64,000 nucleotides of DNA, taken from positions 3,100,001 to 3,164,000 of the forward strand of contig RCTD01000001.1 in assembly GCA_014898415.1 (NCBI GenBank). Reading direction: 5' to 3'. The notes under the pieces are model-generated. The model saw nothing but the letters and a program-made list of their open reading frames with translations, was not told where the DNA came from and did no database searches. Source of the DNA: Stromatinia cepivora (lineage: Eukaryota; Ascomycota; Leotiomycetes; Helotiales; Sclerotiniaceae). The position numbers were made by a program, and so were the translations under genes. Shown in pieces: positions 37,257 to 48,599 of this stretch (its first letter is position 1; the number at the start of each line of letters is the position of its first letter).

Positions 37257-38490
37257 GTTGCTCGAAAAATTGATGTACGCAGATACCCCCGCCGCGTGAG
37301 AAAAGCTCTTGGTATTTATTCCCTTGCATGTCAAAAACAGTAGAATATTGGAGATTTTCAGACAAGATCAGTTATTTCTCCATGATTCCAGTCAGTAACA
37401 TTGATTCAACTCTGTTGCACACATGCTTTCTCTCCTTCATGGGACAACGAAATCCCTTATTCTTACACTTGATTCTCGAAACCAATGATCAAAGCACACT
37501 TTCAAAGGAGAATTTCAGTAAATACTATGCTCCTTGGTTTTATTGAACACAAATGCCATTACTATTGTAATCGTAGGATTAAGAGCCTTAGAAAGATACA
37601 CTTGTTCCCGAACTACTAAAATTTCTAGATGATCTGATGACTTCATGAGCTCTATGACAAATTCACCCTCTGTCCCGAACCTACCTCTTAAGATCACTTA
37701 GCTTAATGATAAGACCCACAGGGGAAATACATACAAGAGTCCATCTCAACAATCTTTTGGAAGTATATGGACGTCTTAAGACAACAGTCGAAAAAGCTCA
37801 AGGGTTCTTTGGAGTGAAAATGAGAGAATAAGCATTTGCATTGAGAGATATTCCTTTCTGGAGATTTTGGGTTCGAGTTCAGAGGAGCGGGAGGGGTGAT
37901 GAGGTGGGATTCGGTAATGGCGATTGTGATAGTGAAAGTAATAAATAAGATTAATGGTGCTGATTAGTGGTTGTTTGGTGATAGTGAAAATTAGTTATGG
38001 GCAGTGATGGCGGCGGTGAGGGGAGATTTAGAGACTAGGGGTAAATATGGGATGAGAATGGATATGAAATCAAAAGGAACCATAGGTAGATAGGGCACAT
38101 GAAGTAGCTTGAAGTTAACTCGCCAGTATACAACAAGAAAAATCCTATATATGCCGTCGTCGTTTCTATAATTTTATGGGGAGGCCATATGGATTGTAGA
38201 CTGAGTGGGTTTTTAGCCCGACAGCGGGACAGCTATAGGTGAAATAAAAGCATGAATGCGAAGTTGGATTCAATGATTCTCTTCATCACTTGTTGATATG
38301 AGTACGTGTAAGGGAATTAAGAGGTTGAAAGAAATAGGATAAGGAATAGCGACAACGAGTGTTGGCGTGGGTAAAATGAAAGTACATGTAGTTTGCCAAT
38401 GGTGTTACCAGCTTCTCCTCCTCAATACCACTTCCAATCCAGCACAAACCCCCATATTCACGACAAGCATTCCCCACCAACACAAATCCA
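37257..38490. other. Intergenic between small hypothetical gene and SDR 3' end
   Basis: No supported gene. A run of about 15 C residues lies near 38491-38505, just downstream of the SDR stop codon. Confidence 0.5.
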
Positions 38491-38517
38491 CCCCCCCCCC
38501 CCCCGCCCGTTAAAATC

Positions 38518-39451
38518 TCACCACGCCTGAAACCCCTCCCTCACAACCACCATCCCCACATCCGCATCCCTTTCCCCCTCCACCACACTCCTAACAAAAG
38601 CACCTCCAATCCACGGCTCCGGAGCGCCCATCCCCTTCATACTATCCACCCCAATCCCACCCAATCCCGTAGCCAACCAACCTGGACTCACCGCCCACAC
38701 CTTAACCCCATCTTCATGCAGTGCACGATACCATTCCCGCATCATCATATTTAATCCCGTCTTCACACTTCTATACGCCGGCACATTGAAATTCTTGCCG
38801 TCGAAATTCTTCTTGGGCCATCCTTTAGGTGAATATTTGTTAACGGGTAAATTCATATTGGTTGTGTTACCTAGACTTGATGTGCCGGATGCGATGAAGA
38901 GCAGACGCGGGTTTTGGACTGAGTTTGAGAGCATGAGGGGAATGAAGGTGGATGTCATGATTTGGGATCCTGATATGTTTATATTCCAGGATTGATTCCA
39001 CATTTCGCGTTCGGAGAGTTGCCCGCTGGTGAGTTGTTGGTCGAGTTGTGCGCCTGGTAAATTGTTAGAAGTGTTTGTAAAATTTCCTTGGCTCCTTGCA
39101 TAGCATCCTGAAGTCAAAGAATGGCAGGAGAGCATGAGGTCATAGGGTAAATTCCATACCGGCATTATTAACAAGCACATCCAACTTTCCAAATTTTCCC
39201 TTCACTTCCTCAAATGCCCTTGTGATCGAATCGTCGTGTTCAATATTCACAACCAACGGATATAACTTGCTATTCAATTCTTTCATCCCCTTCGTAACAC
39301 TCTCGATAGCATCTTCAATTTTAGCCAAAGAACGTCCGCCAAGAATAATATCATATGCCTTATCCGAAGCATAAAGGGATTTTACAATCTCAAATCCAAG
39401 ACCCGTATTAGCGCCAGTGATGAGGATTAATTCTCTTTGAGTCTGAGACAT
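38518..39451 (-). CDS. Short-chain dehydrogenase/reductase (SDR)
   Basis: NAD(P)-dependent oxidoreductase of the classical SDR superfamily; substrate unknown. Exons 39451-39160 and 39053-38518 give 275 aa, within the usual 250-280; the 106-nt intron (GTATGG ... TTTACCAG) interrupts the Gly codon of the NNAG motif. Visible motifs: cofactor-binding TGANTGLG at 12-19, NNAG at 95-98, catalytic Ser in the IASGTSSLG segment (about 153), and Tyr191-x3-Lys195 in YRSVK. PGWLATGLGG matches the SDR segment after the active site. No signal peptide or membrane segment. The Zn2Cys6 regulator lies 598 bp upstream on the same strand and could control it, but only adjacency supports that. Confidence 0.9.
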
Positions 39452-40049
39452 GGCTTGGTGTACTTTTGAGAGATGCGATAGGATGCCCGAATGAAATTAG
39501 GCGCGGTAGTTTGATAAGTCTTGGAAATCAGTGAATAATGTCTGAGGCGAAGGAAGGGTGAGGGATCCAAGATATTTTCCTTTAAAAATACAGATACTAA
39601 AGACCGTGTTATATATCCTCCCTCAGAATTTTCCCAAGTGGTGTTAAAATGCTCTCGCCCGAGATCCGGGTTGGTCCCCTCCTTCTCGGCCGAGTAATGC
39701 CAGAATTAAGTGAATTGTTAAATCCATTTATGTCCAAGCTCCTGATTTAGGATTAGTTGGTTGATGGAAGGAGAGTTTGTTGAATTGTGAGGTATTCATG
39801 CATATTAAATTGGAAAGAGGGAGTACATGTTCACAATCCAAGCCAATAATCGGTCCACTTTGGACGACATGTATGGTTGATCGAGAGTAGATAGAAGATA
39901 CTCTGCAGATTTGGGACGCGGATGGACGCAAGGCATCGTAATTCTTGAAGTCTAACCCATTCATGATAGGGAGTTTGACTAGGTTTGTGTAGTATCGGTC
40001 ATTAAATCTTCCATGAAATCGTCTTTCATCTCGAAACGATGCATATCAA
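39452..40049. other. Intergenic between SDR and Zn2Cys6 gene
   Basis: About 600 bp holding the SDR promoter and the regulator's 3' end. Contains TCGGCCGAG, a 9-bp palindrome-like site, at about 39687-39695, and CTCGCCCGAGATCCGGG nearby. These CGG/CCG triplets could bind a zinc-cluster factor; unproven. Confidence 0.35.
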
Positions 40050-42044
40050 TCATGATGACATCTCATCATTTGGTAAATCCAAATATTGGCTCAAAAACGC
40101 CCAACCAGCATCGTCTATGCCAGTGCCGGTAAGAGTTGACGTATTTTCGCTCCAGATCCCAGTATTCTCCTGACTAGGTATATTTGCATGCCAATTTGTA
40201 CCGGGTACATCTATTTGGCCATTTTGGAACGAGTAGTACATAGTGGGCGTTTCGTTACTTAGGTCGTACTTGAGGATAGTAGCTTCAATAAGCTGTTGTA
40301 CTTTCCCAGTGCCTTTGCGCCTAGAAGGCTGCTCCTCACATACTCTCTTAGCTTCCTTTAACATCACCAAGGAAAGTGGTAAATCTACCACTAATGTCAC
40401 ATCGAATTCATGCACATTCTGTCTCGAATAACAAATAGTAAGACACAAGGTCGAACACGCAAGCAAAAAGTCATGCCATGTAAGATTACCCATAAACCAG
40501 CGCTGTGTTTCCAATTGTCCACCGGGCTCAAACTCTTTATACATATCTAGAAATCTTCGCACCAGTTCCGATGATGACTCGTAACAAGCTTGAAGGCTCT
40601 TCAATGATCCGCGCGTAACATATTTTCGATGAAGGACACAGAGACATTTGTGATAAATGAAATATACGCAAAGCCGAGTGACTATCAGAGATGGAGAATC
40701 AACAACCGAATCTGCCATATCTCGTGCTTGAAAGACTTCCGGAAGATTCATGAACGTGTATTTAATTTCTTGATCGAGCTTTTCAAGCTCCTCACTTGAC
40801 GTGTCAATAGCAGAGAGTGCGTGTCGTAGGCCTTTTTCAAAGACAGTCATTAGCTTGTGTTTTGCAATGAAGAAGAGTAATTCTGTAGGTTCATTTTCTG
40901 CTCTAGCGGCTGGTAGTTGCAAAGTGTTTTCGTCAAAATCGGAATCGAACAAATTCGTCGGTGGCTTTGTATCCCAAGTCGGAAATTGAATATTACTTGG
41001 CAATCCCAGCTGGAATGAAACAAGCATATCGATTTGCATCAACATCGACCAAGTGCGCCTGCGCATTTCTCCCTCAAAGGCGGAGAATCTTCTTCCGGAT
41101 ATATCAGCATCGCGATGGTAACCCATAACTGTTGCTAAACGAACGAGTGTTCCGAGAAGGATAGCTATGCTAGAACCGAGATCTAATCCTGCGAGACATT
41201 TTGAATGTATTAATAGAAGAAGCGCTTCAACCGAAAATTGTTGAGGTCGATGGTAGTCTCCAGCGACTAAGCATTGCGCGGCAGCTATATCATATCGTTC
41301 GATTGAACTCTCCTCATCTGTGACTGACTTTGTTGACACTGCCCGGGTAGCTATTTCGAGGATTGAGAACAACATTGAGGTCCAAAGGGGTGAAGCAGTG
41401 GAAGGATTGGCCCAAAAGGACTGATAGTACTGACGGAACTGTGTGGTATGAACAAAAGGAGCCACGACGGTTTTCGTCCTAAAATAAGCTCCGACTAAAC
41501 GATCAACTGTAATTTTTGGAGGTAAAAATTGTGATAGTATTTGATGGAATGTTAATGATGAGTTCTTCCCATTAAATAAGTAATCAATTGAATCCTCATG
41601 TGTACCAACGACATCTGGTCTCACGCCATCAATATTATCATGTTCTGTGATCACCATCCGTAGTTCTTCAATATCATCAAGCATCGCACACCAATGAGTT
41701 GCGCCGTTATGGACTGCTCCTTGATATACACCGACTCTTCCAGTTTGAAATACATTACTATCATCCACAATTACAGGAGCTTCCTGTGGCTGTGATAGCT
41801 GTTGAACCAATTGTTCCAAGTGTCCAAGTCTCGCTGCAGCTGGCAGCCGATTTTGATCTTCACTTCCTTCGGCCTGTGATCCTTCAAAGCCTTTTCTTGA
41901 GTAGACGCAGGCAGCTGTTTCATTTCTTCGAATGCAAGAGGAGCAAGGAAGTTTGAGATCACATTTCAATTTGCGTTTCCTGCAAACTGTGCAAGCGCGC
42001 AATTCACGATGTCTTGTGATTCGGCGTTGTTGTGTAGACTCCAT
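40050..42044 (-). CDS. Zn2Cys6 fungal-specific transcription factor
   Basis: Intronless gene of 664 aa. The binuclear zinc cluster is at the N-terminus: Cys18, 21, 28, 34, 37 and 46, spacing C-x2-C-x6-C-x5-C-x2-C-x8-C, inside a basic stretch RACTVCRKRKLKCD. A fungal_trans middle-homology domain follows, from about 190 to 400, with MGYHRDADISGRRFSAFEGEMRRRTWSMLMQIDM as its hallmark run: RRRTW plus the preceding YHRD are the usual core. The C-terminus is acidic and Thr/Ser-rich and probably activates. It is tandem with the SDR gene. Target pathway cannot be told. Confidence 0.95.
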   Translation of the reverse strand: MESTQQRRITRHRELRACTVCRKRKLKCDLKLPCSSCIRRNETAACVYSRKGFEGSQAEGSEDQNRLPAAARLGHLEQLVQQLSQPQEAPVIVDDSNVFQTGRVGVYQGAVHNGATHWCAMLDDIEELRMVITEHDNIDGVRPDVVGTHEDSIDYLFNGKNSSLTFHQILSQFLPPKITVDRLVGAYFRTKTVVAPFVHTTQFRQYYQSFWANPSTASPLWTSMLFSILEIATRAVSTKSVTDEESSIERYDIAAAQCLVAGDYHRPQQFSVEALLLLIHSKCLAGLDLGSSIAILLGTLVRLATVMGYHRDADISGRRFSAFEGEMRRRTWSMLMQIDMLVSFQLGLPSNIQFPTWDTKPPTNLFDSDFDENTLQLPAARAENEPTELLFFIAKHKLMTVFEKGLRHALSAIDTSSEELEKLDQEIKYTFMNLPEVFQARDMADSVVDSPSLIVTRLCVYFIYHKCLCVLHRKYVTRGSLKSLQACYESSSELVRRFLDMYKEFEPGGQLETQRWFMGNLTWHDFLLACSTLCLTICYSRQNVHEFDVTLVVDLPLSLVMLKEAKRVCEEQPSRRKGTGKVQQLIEATILKYDLSNETPTMYYSFQNGQIDVPGTNWHANIPSQENTGIWSENTSTLTGTGIDDAGWAFLSQYLDLPNDEMSS

Positions 42045-45000
42045 TGAGATTCGTCACCTTCAGGATCCTTCATTTGCCGTTGCTAGTTCAGCGAGGCGGT
42101 CAACTTCTTGGACAGTGAAAGATACTAATATTATCGACATTTGATCTTGGTATATCGCTAGAAACTCTCTCAGCAATAGCCATGAATTTTGTTCTCTATG
42201 TGTAATAGAAGTGAAAATCTGAGGGAGGCTGGTATCGCTTCCCCACACTGGCTTGGAGCTTGGACCAGCTGAACAACGATAAAAATGAAACGCAAAAAAC
42301 TTTTTGGTTTCAACCTGTTTCCCATATCTTCAACTCTTCGAGTTTGGTGAAGGTGAGACGGATTTTACATGGGAAAAGTCTCCAAGTAAACTCCTTTGAT
42401 GCGTTTGTCTCCATCACACACCTCCTTCATGGCCCTCCATCATTAAATCCGCAGGTACCCCGCCTGTTCAAGACCAAACTCCAACCAGCAGTGAATGCAT
42501 ACAGACATTCAGTACTCATTCTAAAGTGTCTAAACATCAAATTTGACACTGTCAATCCCACGCTTCCTTCAAGCGCTAGTGTGAGATGTAGTATCTCATA
42601 GTATCAATAGCCTTTCATCGTCGGGGTTCGCCAGTCATTCCGCCCAATTGCAATAGCTCTCCCTCGGCGCTGAATAGCGACACGATGTAGTCACGAACCT
42701 TTCTCTGCAATTTCCATCATAAAAGCAGCATTTGCGAAGCCTTGCGAGAACATTAAGGTTCCGGTTATGCAATTGTTTGTTGGGCATCAATCAGGCCGCT
42801 GTTGCGAATTTCCAAGTGGATGTGCAATTAAAATTGTGGAATCTGTCTTGGTTCGGGAGCGGCATCCTATATGATCCTTTTACAATTGCCTATCTTTAGT
42901 TTCCAGTGGGCACAGTGGGTTCCTGGCGCAGAAGTTTCTCCCTCAATAATATGTTCATTTGATGTGATATTCGTTGGTCTACTACCGTGATATCTCGGCC
43001 GTAAAATTGGTCAAGATCACAGTTTTTGACTCTACTCTATACCCATGCATATCTGCCCCACACTTCCTGTTTTGCGACAAAGAGTATACTAGCTATGGAG
43101 ATCTTACATCGAAGGATTATGCATAATCCTTTAAAGCATAGGGGGTGAAATGAAGTGAAGATAAAGTCACAACTCCACATTAGCAGCCAATCTTTTCAAT
43201 ATCCTTGCCAAAACAGTGCAGGGTTACCTTTTACCAACTTTGTCTGTTTCATTAAGCATTTCACCTTTGAACCATTTACATCCTTCACGTAAAATCGGAC
43301 CTATGAGCAATGGCCAGCACCTTTCTCCCCTGTATCGGATGATGCCGTTTCGGGCAGGTACAGAACACCCTCTCATCAATCAGGGTACTAATGGATCAAT
43401 TGCACCTACATATGAACCTCGTTAGTAGGTGACAATTGTGATTAGTCGCTGGGGACTCAACCTTTTCGGGTGATTTATGTGACGAGCAGGATCATCCAAG
43501 CCTCTGAGATCACGTGTAAGATACCGGATATTGAAATTCACATTGGTTTTGGATGTATTTATGTCAAACTTGGTTGATAAGTTGCTTTTGTTGCACGTCA
43601 GAATTTTATGTCAATCATGCCCTGGTCGAAAAGTGACTTTTGACGGGGAGCTGGTGGTGATGTGCAAATTTGGTGGACCGGGTTCTTTTATGAATGTTTG
43701 TGGCCTTGTCTCATTGTTTCTAGTTGAGGTTAATAGAGATTTGAGAGATGATGCTTGAGATCAATTTGCATTTGCTAGAATATGAAGGAGGACTAGCCGT
43801 TTTTTGTCATGAGCGACTAGCCCAAGGATAGATGACAGTGATAAAGCTGAACATGTGATGTCAGGGTGTCGTGTACAGCTGGCTTTGACAATAGCCAGTC
43901 TAAATTCTTATTACTATTTACTATCTCACCGCGGCTGTCATTTTGATATACACCTCTCTATTCTATAAGTCTTGCAGCTGCTTAGCCCGCTCAACCTTTT
44001 GTTGTTACATTTCCCGTCCTTCATGGATGTTATCTGAATTTCTTCAATCCAAGTGTGCAGTCCATCCGGCATCTTTGGTTGTCCCATGTTGCGGTATCTT
44101 CTCTCACTTGCTAGGAGAAGTCTCCATCATATGCAAGACTTATTTACCATCTTTATTAGAAATTATTTTATGGCTCTCATGTTATCCCGCCTCGTTAATT
44201 CTCATAACACATGGCACAAACTTATCCTATCACTAGCTTTATAGATTATGCATTGCTCTTCAATATTGGGTCCCATCCTGAACAATCAATCCATTTGTAC
44301 CAAAGAAATCTGGGCACTGGTTATATATCAGCTTAAGTCGTAGAACAATAATACCTCGATATTCGATTATACTTTGAAGAATCATTTTCCCCCTCTAATA
44401 TTAAATGAGTATTGGCTAACTCATAAAACAATAGATGACCGATTGCCCTTCCAATGTTCAAATTCAGCGGAGAAAGCAACCTATTTTATTTATCTTGATA
44501 ATCTTCATTTACTATTTAAATATCAGCTAATAGCTAGCTTAATTTGACAACCGGAGTCCCGCAATCTTCATGTATATATCCATGTATGATATCACGTAGT
44601 CTGTACAGCTGCAGCTACGTCTGGGATGAACTCATCAATCACCCTGACGCATCTTCTAAGGCAGAACATTTGATATGGGATGTCTCTGGTTATGGCTGTG
44701 GCTATGGCATATACTTTTTCTATAATTGCTCTTTTTAGCTTTATACTTCAATACTATTTTATTCTCCTGAATAGAAAAACCTTCAAGCTTAGATACCTAC
44801 TCGTGCGAGCCAGAAAGTATAAAACTTCAAACTCCAAGCACGTACCACAGGATGTTGGACTAGGTACATAAACACCGTCACCCTTTCAAGAGAATAAATG
44901 ACGGGTCTTTTGTTTTGTTTTCTATGTTGTTATAGTATATTCTTTGTTGATCTCAATAGTCTACTCAGAAGCGGGTGAATATTTTTGCATTTTGAAAACA

Positions 45001-45704
45001 TTACTTGTGTGAGGACTTGTAAGCGCAAGTAGTCAAAGTGACTAAGGAAAGAAAGTAAAAGACGTCATCTCAACTTTGCAGTTCATAGACTTAAAGTTTC
45101 CATGCTAAAATCTCAACTGTGGAGTTTGAGCTTCGAATTATATGAAAAAAGCAAATGAGAGAAACCATTCCAAAACATGATATCGGTGATATCGACATTT
45201 TAAAGCCCAGTCGTTTCTATATCTAAGAATTGCATCAAGGAAGTTTAGATCGGATCAACTGTCATGTTCCGATATCGATGTTCGACGGAATCGTTTAATC
45301 ATTTTAACCTTTTTGGATTCTACTACCTTTTTGGTGTCAATCTATCTGTTAATAATTATATTGGATTTTTACCCGATGGAGGGAGTAGATGCTGATTCCT
45401 CCATAGATGTTTCTTTTTGATTGTTCACAGCCTTCAATATGATGTATTTTCGATACATCCTTTTTAAAGTTACGAGTAGAGCCGATGAGCATCTAGACAA
45501 GAAGTAATTGGATACATATTAACTGGTCAAGTAACCCTCAGTGTCATTCCTCATCTTCATCGCCATCTTCATCTTCATTTTTTATTATCTTGTTGCATTT
45601 ACATCTAGACAATTCAATCTTTCACTTCATTCATTGCTAGCCAACTTCTTTATTTCAATATCTCATTCCAAGTTATTACCCGGTCAATTTCTACCCAAAA
45701 ACAA
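42045..45704. other. Gene-poor stretch upstream of the Zn2Cys6 gene
   Basis: About 3.6 kb with only short overlapping frames, none recognisable. The first few hundred bases are presumably the regulator's promoter. A CATCTTCATCGC-type repeat lies near 45549-45575. Confidence 0.5.
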
Positions 45705-45705
45705 C

Positions 45706-46863
45706 ATGTAATAATTCTCATTCGCTCAAGTTGTCATTTTGCTATGGCACTCCCTGTTGCTAGTAGCTCCCACTAGGATATTTCTACTGCTCTCGTGGCA
45801 CGGGATATCAGCGACTTTACTTCAGAGAGATTTTACACGCTCGCATGACCTTTAATTTGAGGAGGATGATGATGATGACGCTTGTGGTTTTCCAAGGTTA
45901 TTGATCAAAAACATTCACCATAGTTTCCTTGTCGCCCAAATTTGACTCTCGCCAAATCTTTCAAAGCAATACTGATTCTTACGTGTCACACACTGCTGAA
46001 GCAACCACCCTGAAAGAACTCATGAAATATTCTTCTACAGCTAAAGTATCCAACACCTCACGTTTTTCCGGACCTAAATCCTCAAGTGCCGTCGCATCAA
46101 CTATGACCAGCGCACCATTCTCTGGCAATGCAACAAGCGGCACCACTGGCGGTTGCATCCCATCTTCTTTAGGTAGCTTTCCCCTTTCAGCTGTCAAAAC
46201 AAACGCCGAGTGAATATTTCGATGGTGGAATGGTCATGTATGATCAAGGAGTCAGCTGCATAAGCGGCGAAGGCGGCGACAGCGACGAAGGCGGCGACAG
46301 CGACGCCGTATTTCAAATCAAAGCCGTCGGATCCCTTCCCAAAGTTATCATTGGACTCAATCAAATCGAAAATGTGCATTGTTAAGTAGCATTCACTTTG
46401 ACGAATGTGTGGCGGTTGGCCGTCTGCGAGGATGCTTCCTTGATTGAGACCTAGGATACTGGTGCCACGACTAAGATTTCTAAAGCAGGAGCTTTTGGCA
46501 CGAAAGTTAACGTGATTCAACACAATGGAGTGGGAACCCTGTCGGTTTCTGATTTCACCATCGATACTTTTGGTACATTGTATAGATCGTTTTGGAGCTG
46601 CAAGGCTATGTATGAGAGACATATTATTATGGATTCTATTACCGCGAGTAGTGGATCCGCTCTTGCTGGTATGTTCTTTAATCCCTTACATTCCTCTTTA
46701 TTCATACGTATAATAACGTCGTTTTGAAGAATATTTGCTACTTATCTATCTATAGGTATCAGGTATCATCTAAAATTACGGATATATCGCTATTTTCACC
46801 AACGTCGCGGCAAAGGATGTCCGGTATCTCTTGAATACTGGAAAGTATCAGCCTACTGCGTGA
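45706..46863 (+). pseudogene. Pectate lyase (polysaccharide lyase family 3) pseudogene
   Basis: Remnant of a secreted pectin-degrading enzyme. ATG at 45706 is followed at once by TAA TAA, then FSFAQVVIL and, two bases out of frame, MALPVASSS: a broken signal peptide. PL3-like segments continue in shifting frames: [15 protein letters not shown] (from about 46211), [27 protein letters not shown] followed by TAA at 46382, LTNVWRLAVCEDASL, then VNVIQHNGVGTLSVSDF, TFGTLYRSFWSCKAMYERHIIMDS and ASSGSALAG. An intron relic (46672 to 46755) precedes NYGYIAIFTNVAAKDV, ending at TGA 46861. These match the family's NVIIG, VHC, CTxTNVW, VIQHNGxGT, FGKLYRSCGNC, ITASSGS and NYGDTATxTN blocks. An 18-bp unit encoding EGGDSD is duplicated at about 46267-46302. 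Several stops and frameshifts: non-functional. Confidence 0.85.
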
Positions 46864-47860
46864 AATAATACCTCATCTATTTTATCCTTTAACTTCAACC
46901 ATTGACATAGTCAATAGTTACTTTCTAACAGATTAACAAACGCAGCATTTGAAGCCACAACTGAAGTCAAAGAACTGTAAATTATATTAAGGCCCCCTTC
47001 CTCAAAAATTATATCAAGGAGATAAACCTCAATCTTGTCTATCATCTATAGCATTTTCAATGTTTAATCTCACCTACAGCTCCGATTTATCCCATCTTGA
47101 CTGTATAAAACCTAAAAGTGACGTGTAAAATCTCAAAATCTCAAGTTTGACTTAACACTCTTGAATCTGGGGAGTAAACGAGGGAGAATTGCGTCTTCCG
47201 ATGCTATAGGAACCCGGATAGTGTTATGTTCACGGAGGAGGCAATAGTACGGGTCTATATGGATGCGACATTAGGCTTCCCGCATTAAGTGATCCTCGGA
47301 CCTTCATAATGCTACCCGTGAAAGACGGGATGGTCTAGATGTTAGCTTCGTTCGTTCGGTTCGGGTTCATATTGAAATTGTGCATTCCATTTACGATGTA
47401 TTTCTGCCCTAGTACTAGCACTTACAAATTACTTCATATCATCACTACTCGCGATCGTCTATTCTTCCACAGTCCATGCCGTGTTGAATACTTCTTCAGC
47501 ATCGACTCAAGGATTAGTCCACAGTCGAACTTGGCTGCCGATACAGCGGCGAGTAATATTTATGTCTATGATGCAACTGAACGGGTACCAGCTGCTGGCT
47601 GTGCGGAGTGAACGTCAACTTAAGACCCGGGCCGGAGAGAATGAGTGTAATGAAGTCAGTACGGAACTTTATCGTACCTGATCTATCATATGGACCCGAT
47701 ACTGCAGGGTGTTTCGGGCCGGAATCCGTACTTCTCTTCCCACAAAACTGATATCATGTTACGCAACGGGATTTCTTACTGCGTCCGTTTGAGGTCACTC
47801 GTGATCGACTACAGTAGAACCTTGTTATACGATGGTATTTCCAATCTCGCCCACACTCTC
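46864..47860. other. Intergenic, no gene seen
   Basis: The plus-strand frames at 47339-47681 contain short coding-like runs (LAADTAASNIYVYDATERV) but no family was recognised and no start or splice context supports a gene. Confidence 0.4.
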
Positions 47861-48594
47861 CTCACATGACCGATTTCTCATGCGGGTGATCATGACACTA
47901 AAACTATCACAATTAGCCCGATCCTGCAAATGTTCCCGGTCAACATCCGTCGAATTAGCTACTTAAACCCAGCTTCCTCTTTTCGCCATGTAGGTTTCCA
48001 AAATGGTAAGTTACAGCTGTTTATAACCCCTTGATATTATGTTAGCATGAGGAGCGAAGCTTGATAACGAGTTTCGCGATCGAAAATAGATTTTTCTAGT
48101 GGGATATGCATATATCTCATGGTGAAATAATAGCCAATAACTTCTTCGAATCTCCAAGGAGATGGAACTCACATGACCGAATTCTCATGCGGGTCATCGA
48201 TTAGATGTTTTCTTTCCGAAGCGCCGCGATGTATCACGTCCCTGAACGGTCTTTTCGCTCCCCATATGCATCTCAACTAAGTTACGAATATGCATATGAA
48301 GAAGTGAAGGAGGGGTAACCAAACTCACATGATCGAAACTTCATGCGGGTCATCTCCACCGTCTCGATACCACATCCGTAAATTCCTGCATAATCTATCT
48401 AGTGTTCCTTTTCTAGAAAACCCGGCATCGAAAAATCAAGAAATCAAGAAATGCCTCATATCCAAAGTGTTTTCGTTTTCTCTCTATTTTTACTCTCGTA
48501 CATATGCATGGCGAATCTTAACACTTCGCAGCCAATAAATTCCAATAGTCGCGAGGATCTGAGACTCACATGACTGGAATCTCATGCGGGCCAC
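47861..48594 (+). ncRNA. Four spaced copies of a conserved 30-bp hairpin motif; candidate structured RNA locus
   Basis: Copies at 47861-47890, 48168-48197, 48324-48353 and 48565-48594. Common form: CTCACATGA, an 8-nt loop, TCATGCGGGT. CATGA pairs with TCATG in all four. In three copies the base preceding CTC is A and the stem extends to 10 positions with one A/C mismatch and one G/U pair. Loops differ (CCGAATTC, CCGATTTC, TCGAAACT, CTGGAATC). Upstream of copies 2, 3 and 4 lies an ATATGCAT or CATATGCAT box; GCCAATAA precedes copies 2 and 4. Spacings are 307, 156 and 241 bp. No protein frame runs through. Whether it is transcribed is unknown; strand is arbitrary, since a hairpin reads on both. 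Confidence 0.4.
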
Positions 48595-48599
48595 AGAGT

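Noticed and set aside
42060..42248. 62-codon minus-strand frame just upstream of the Zn2Cys6 gene
   Set aside because: Could be a uORF, but it is short and of ordinary chance length, with no conservation evidence.
45979..46622. Minus-strand frames of 72 and 142 codons, one with fairly normal composition
   Set aside because: They are antisense to the PL3 pseudogene, whose family blocks are clear on plus.
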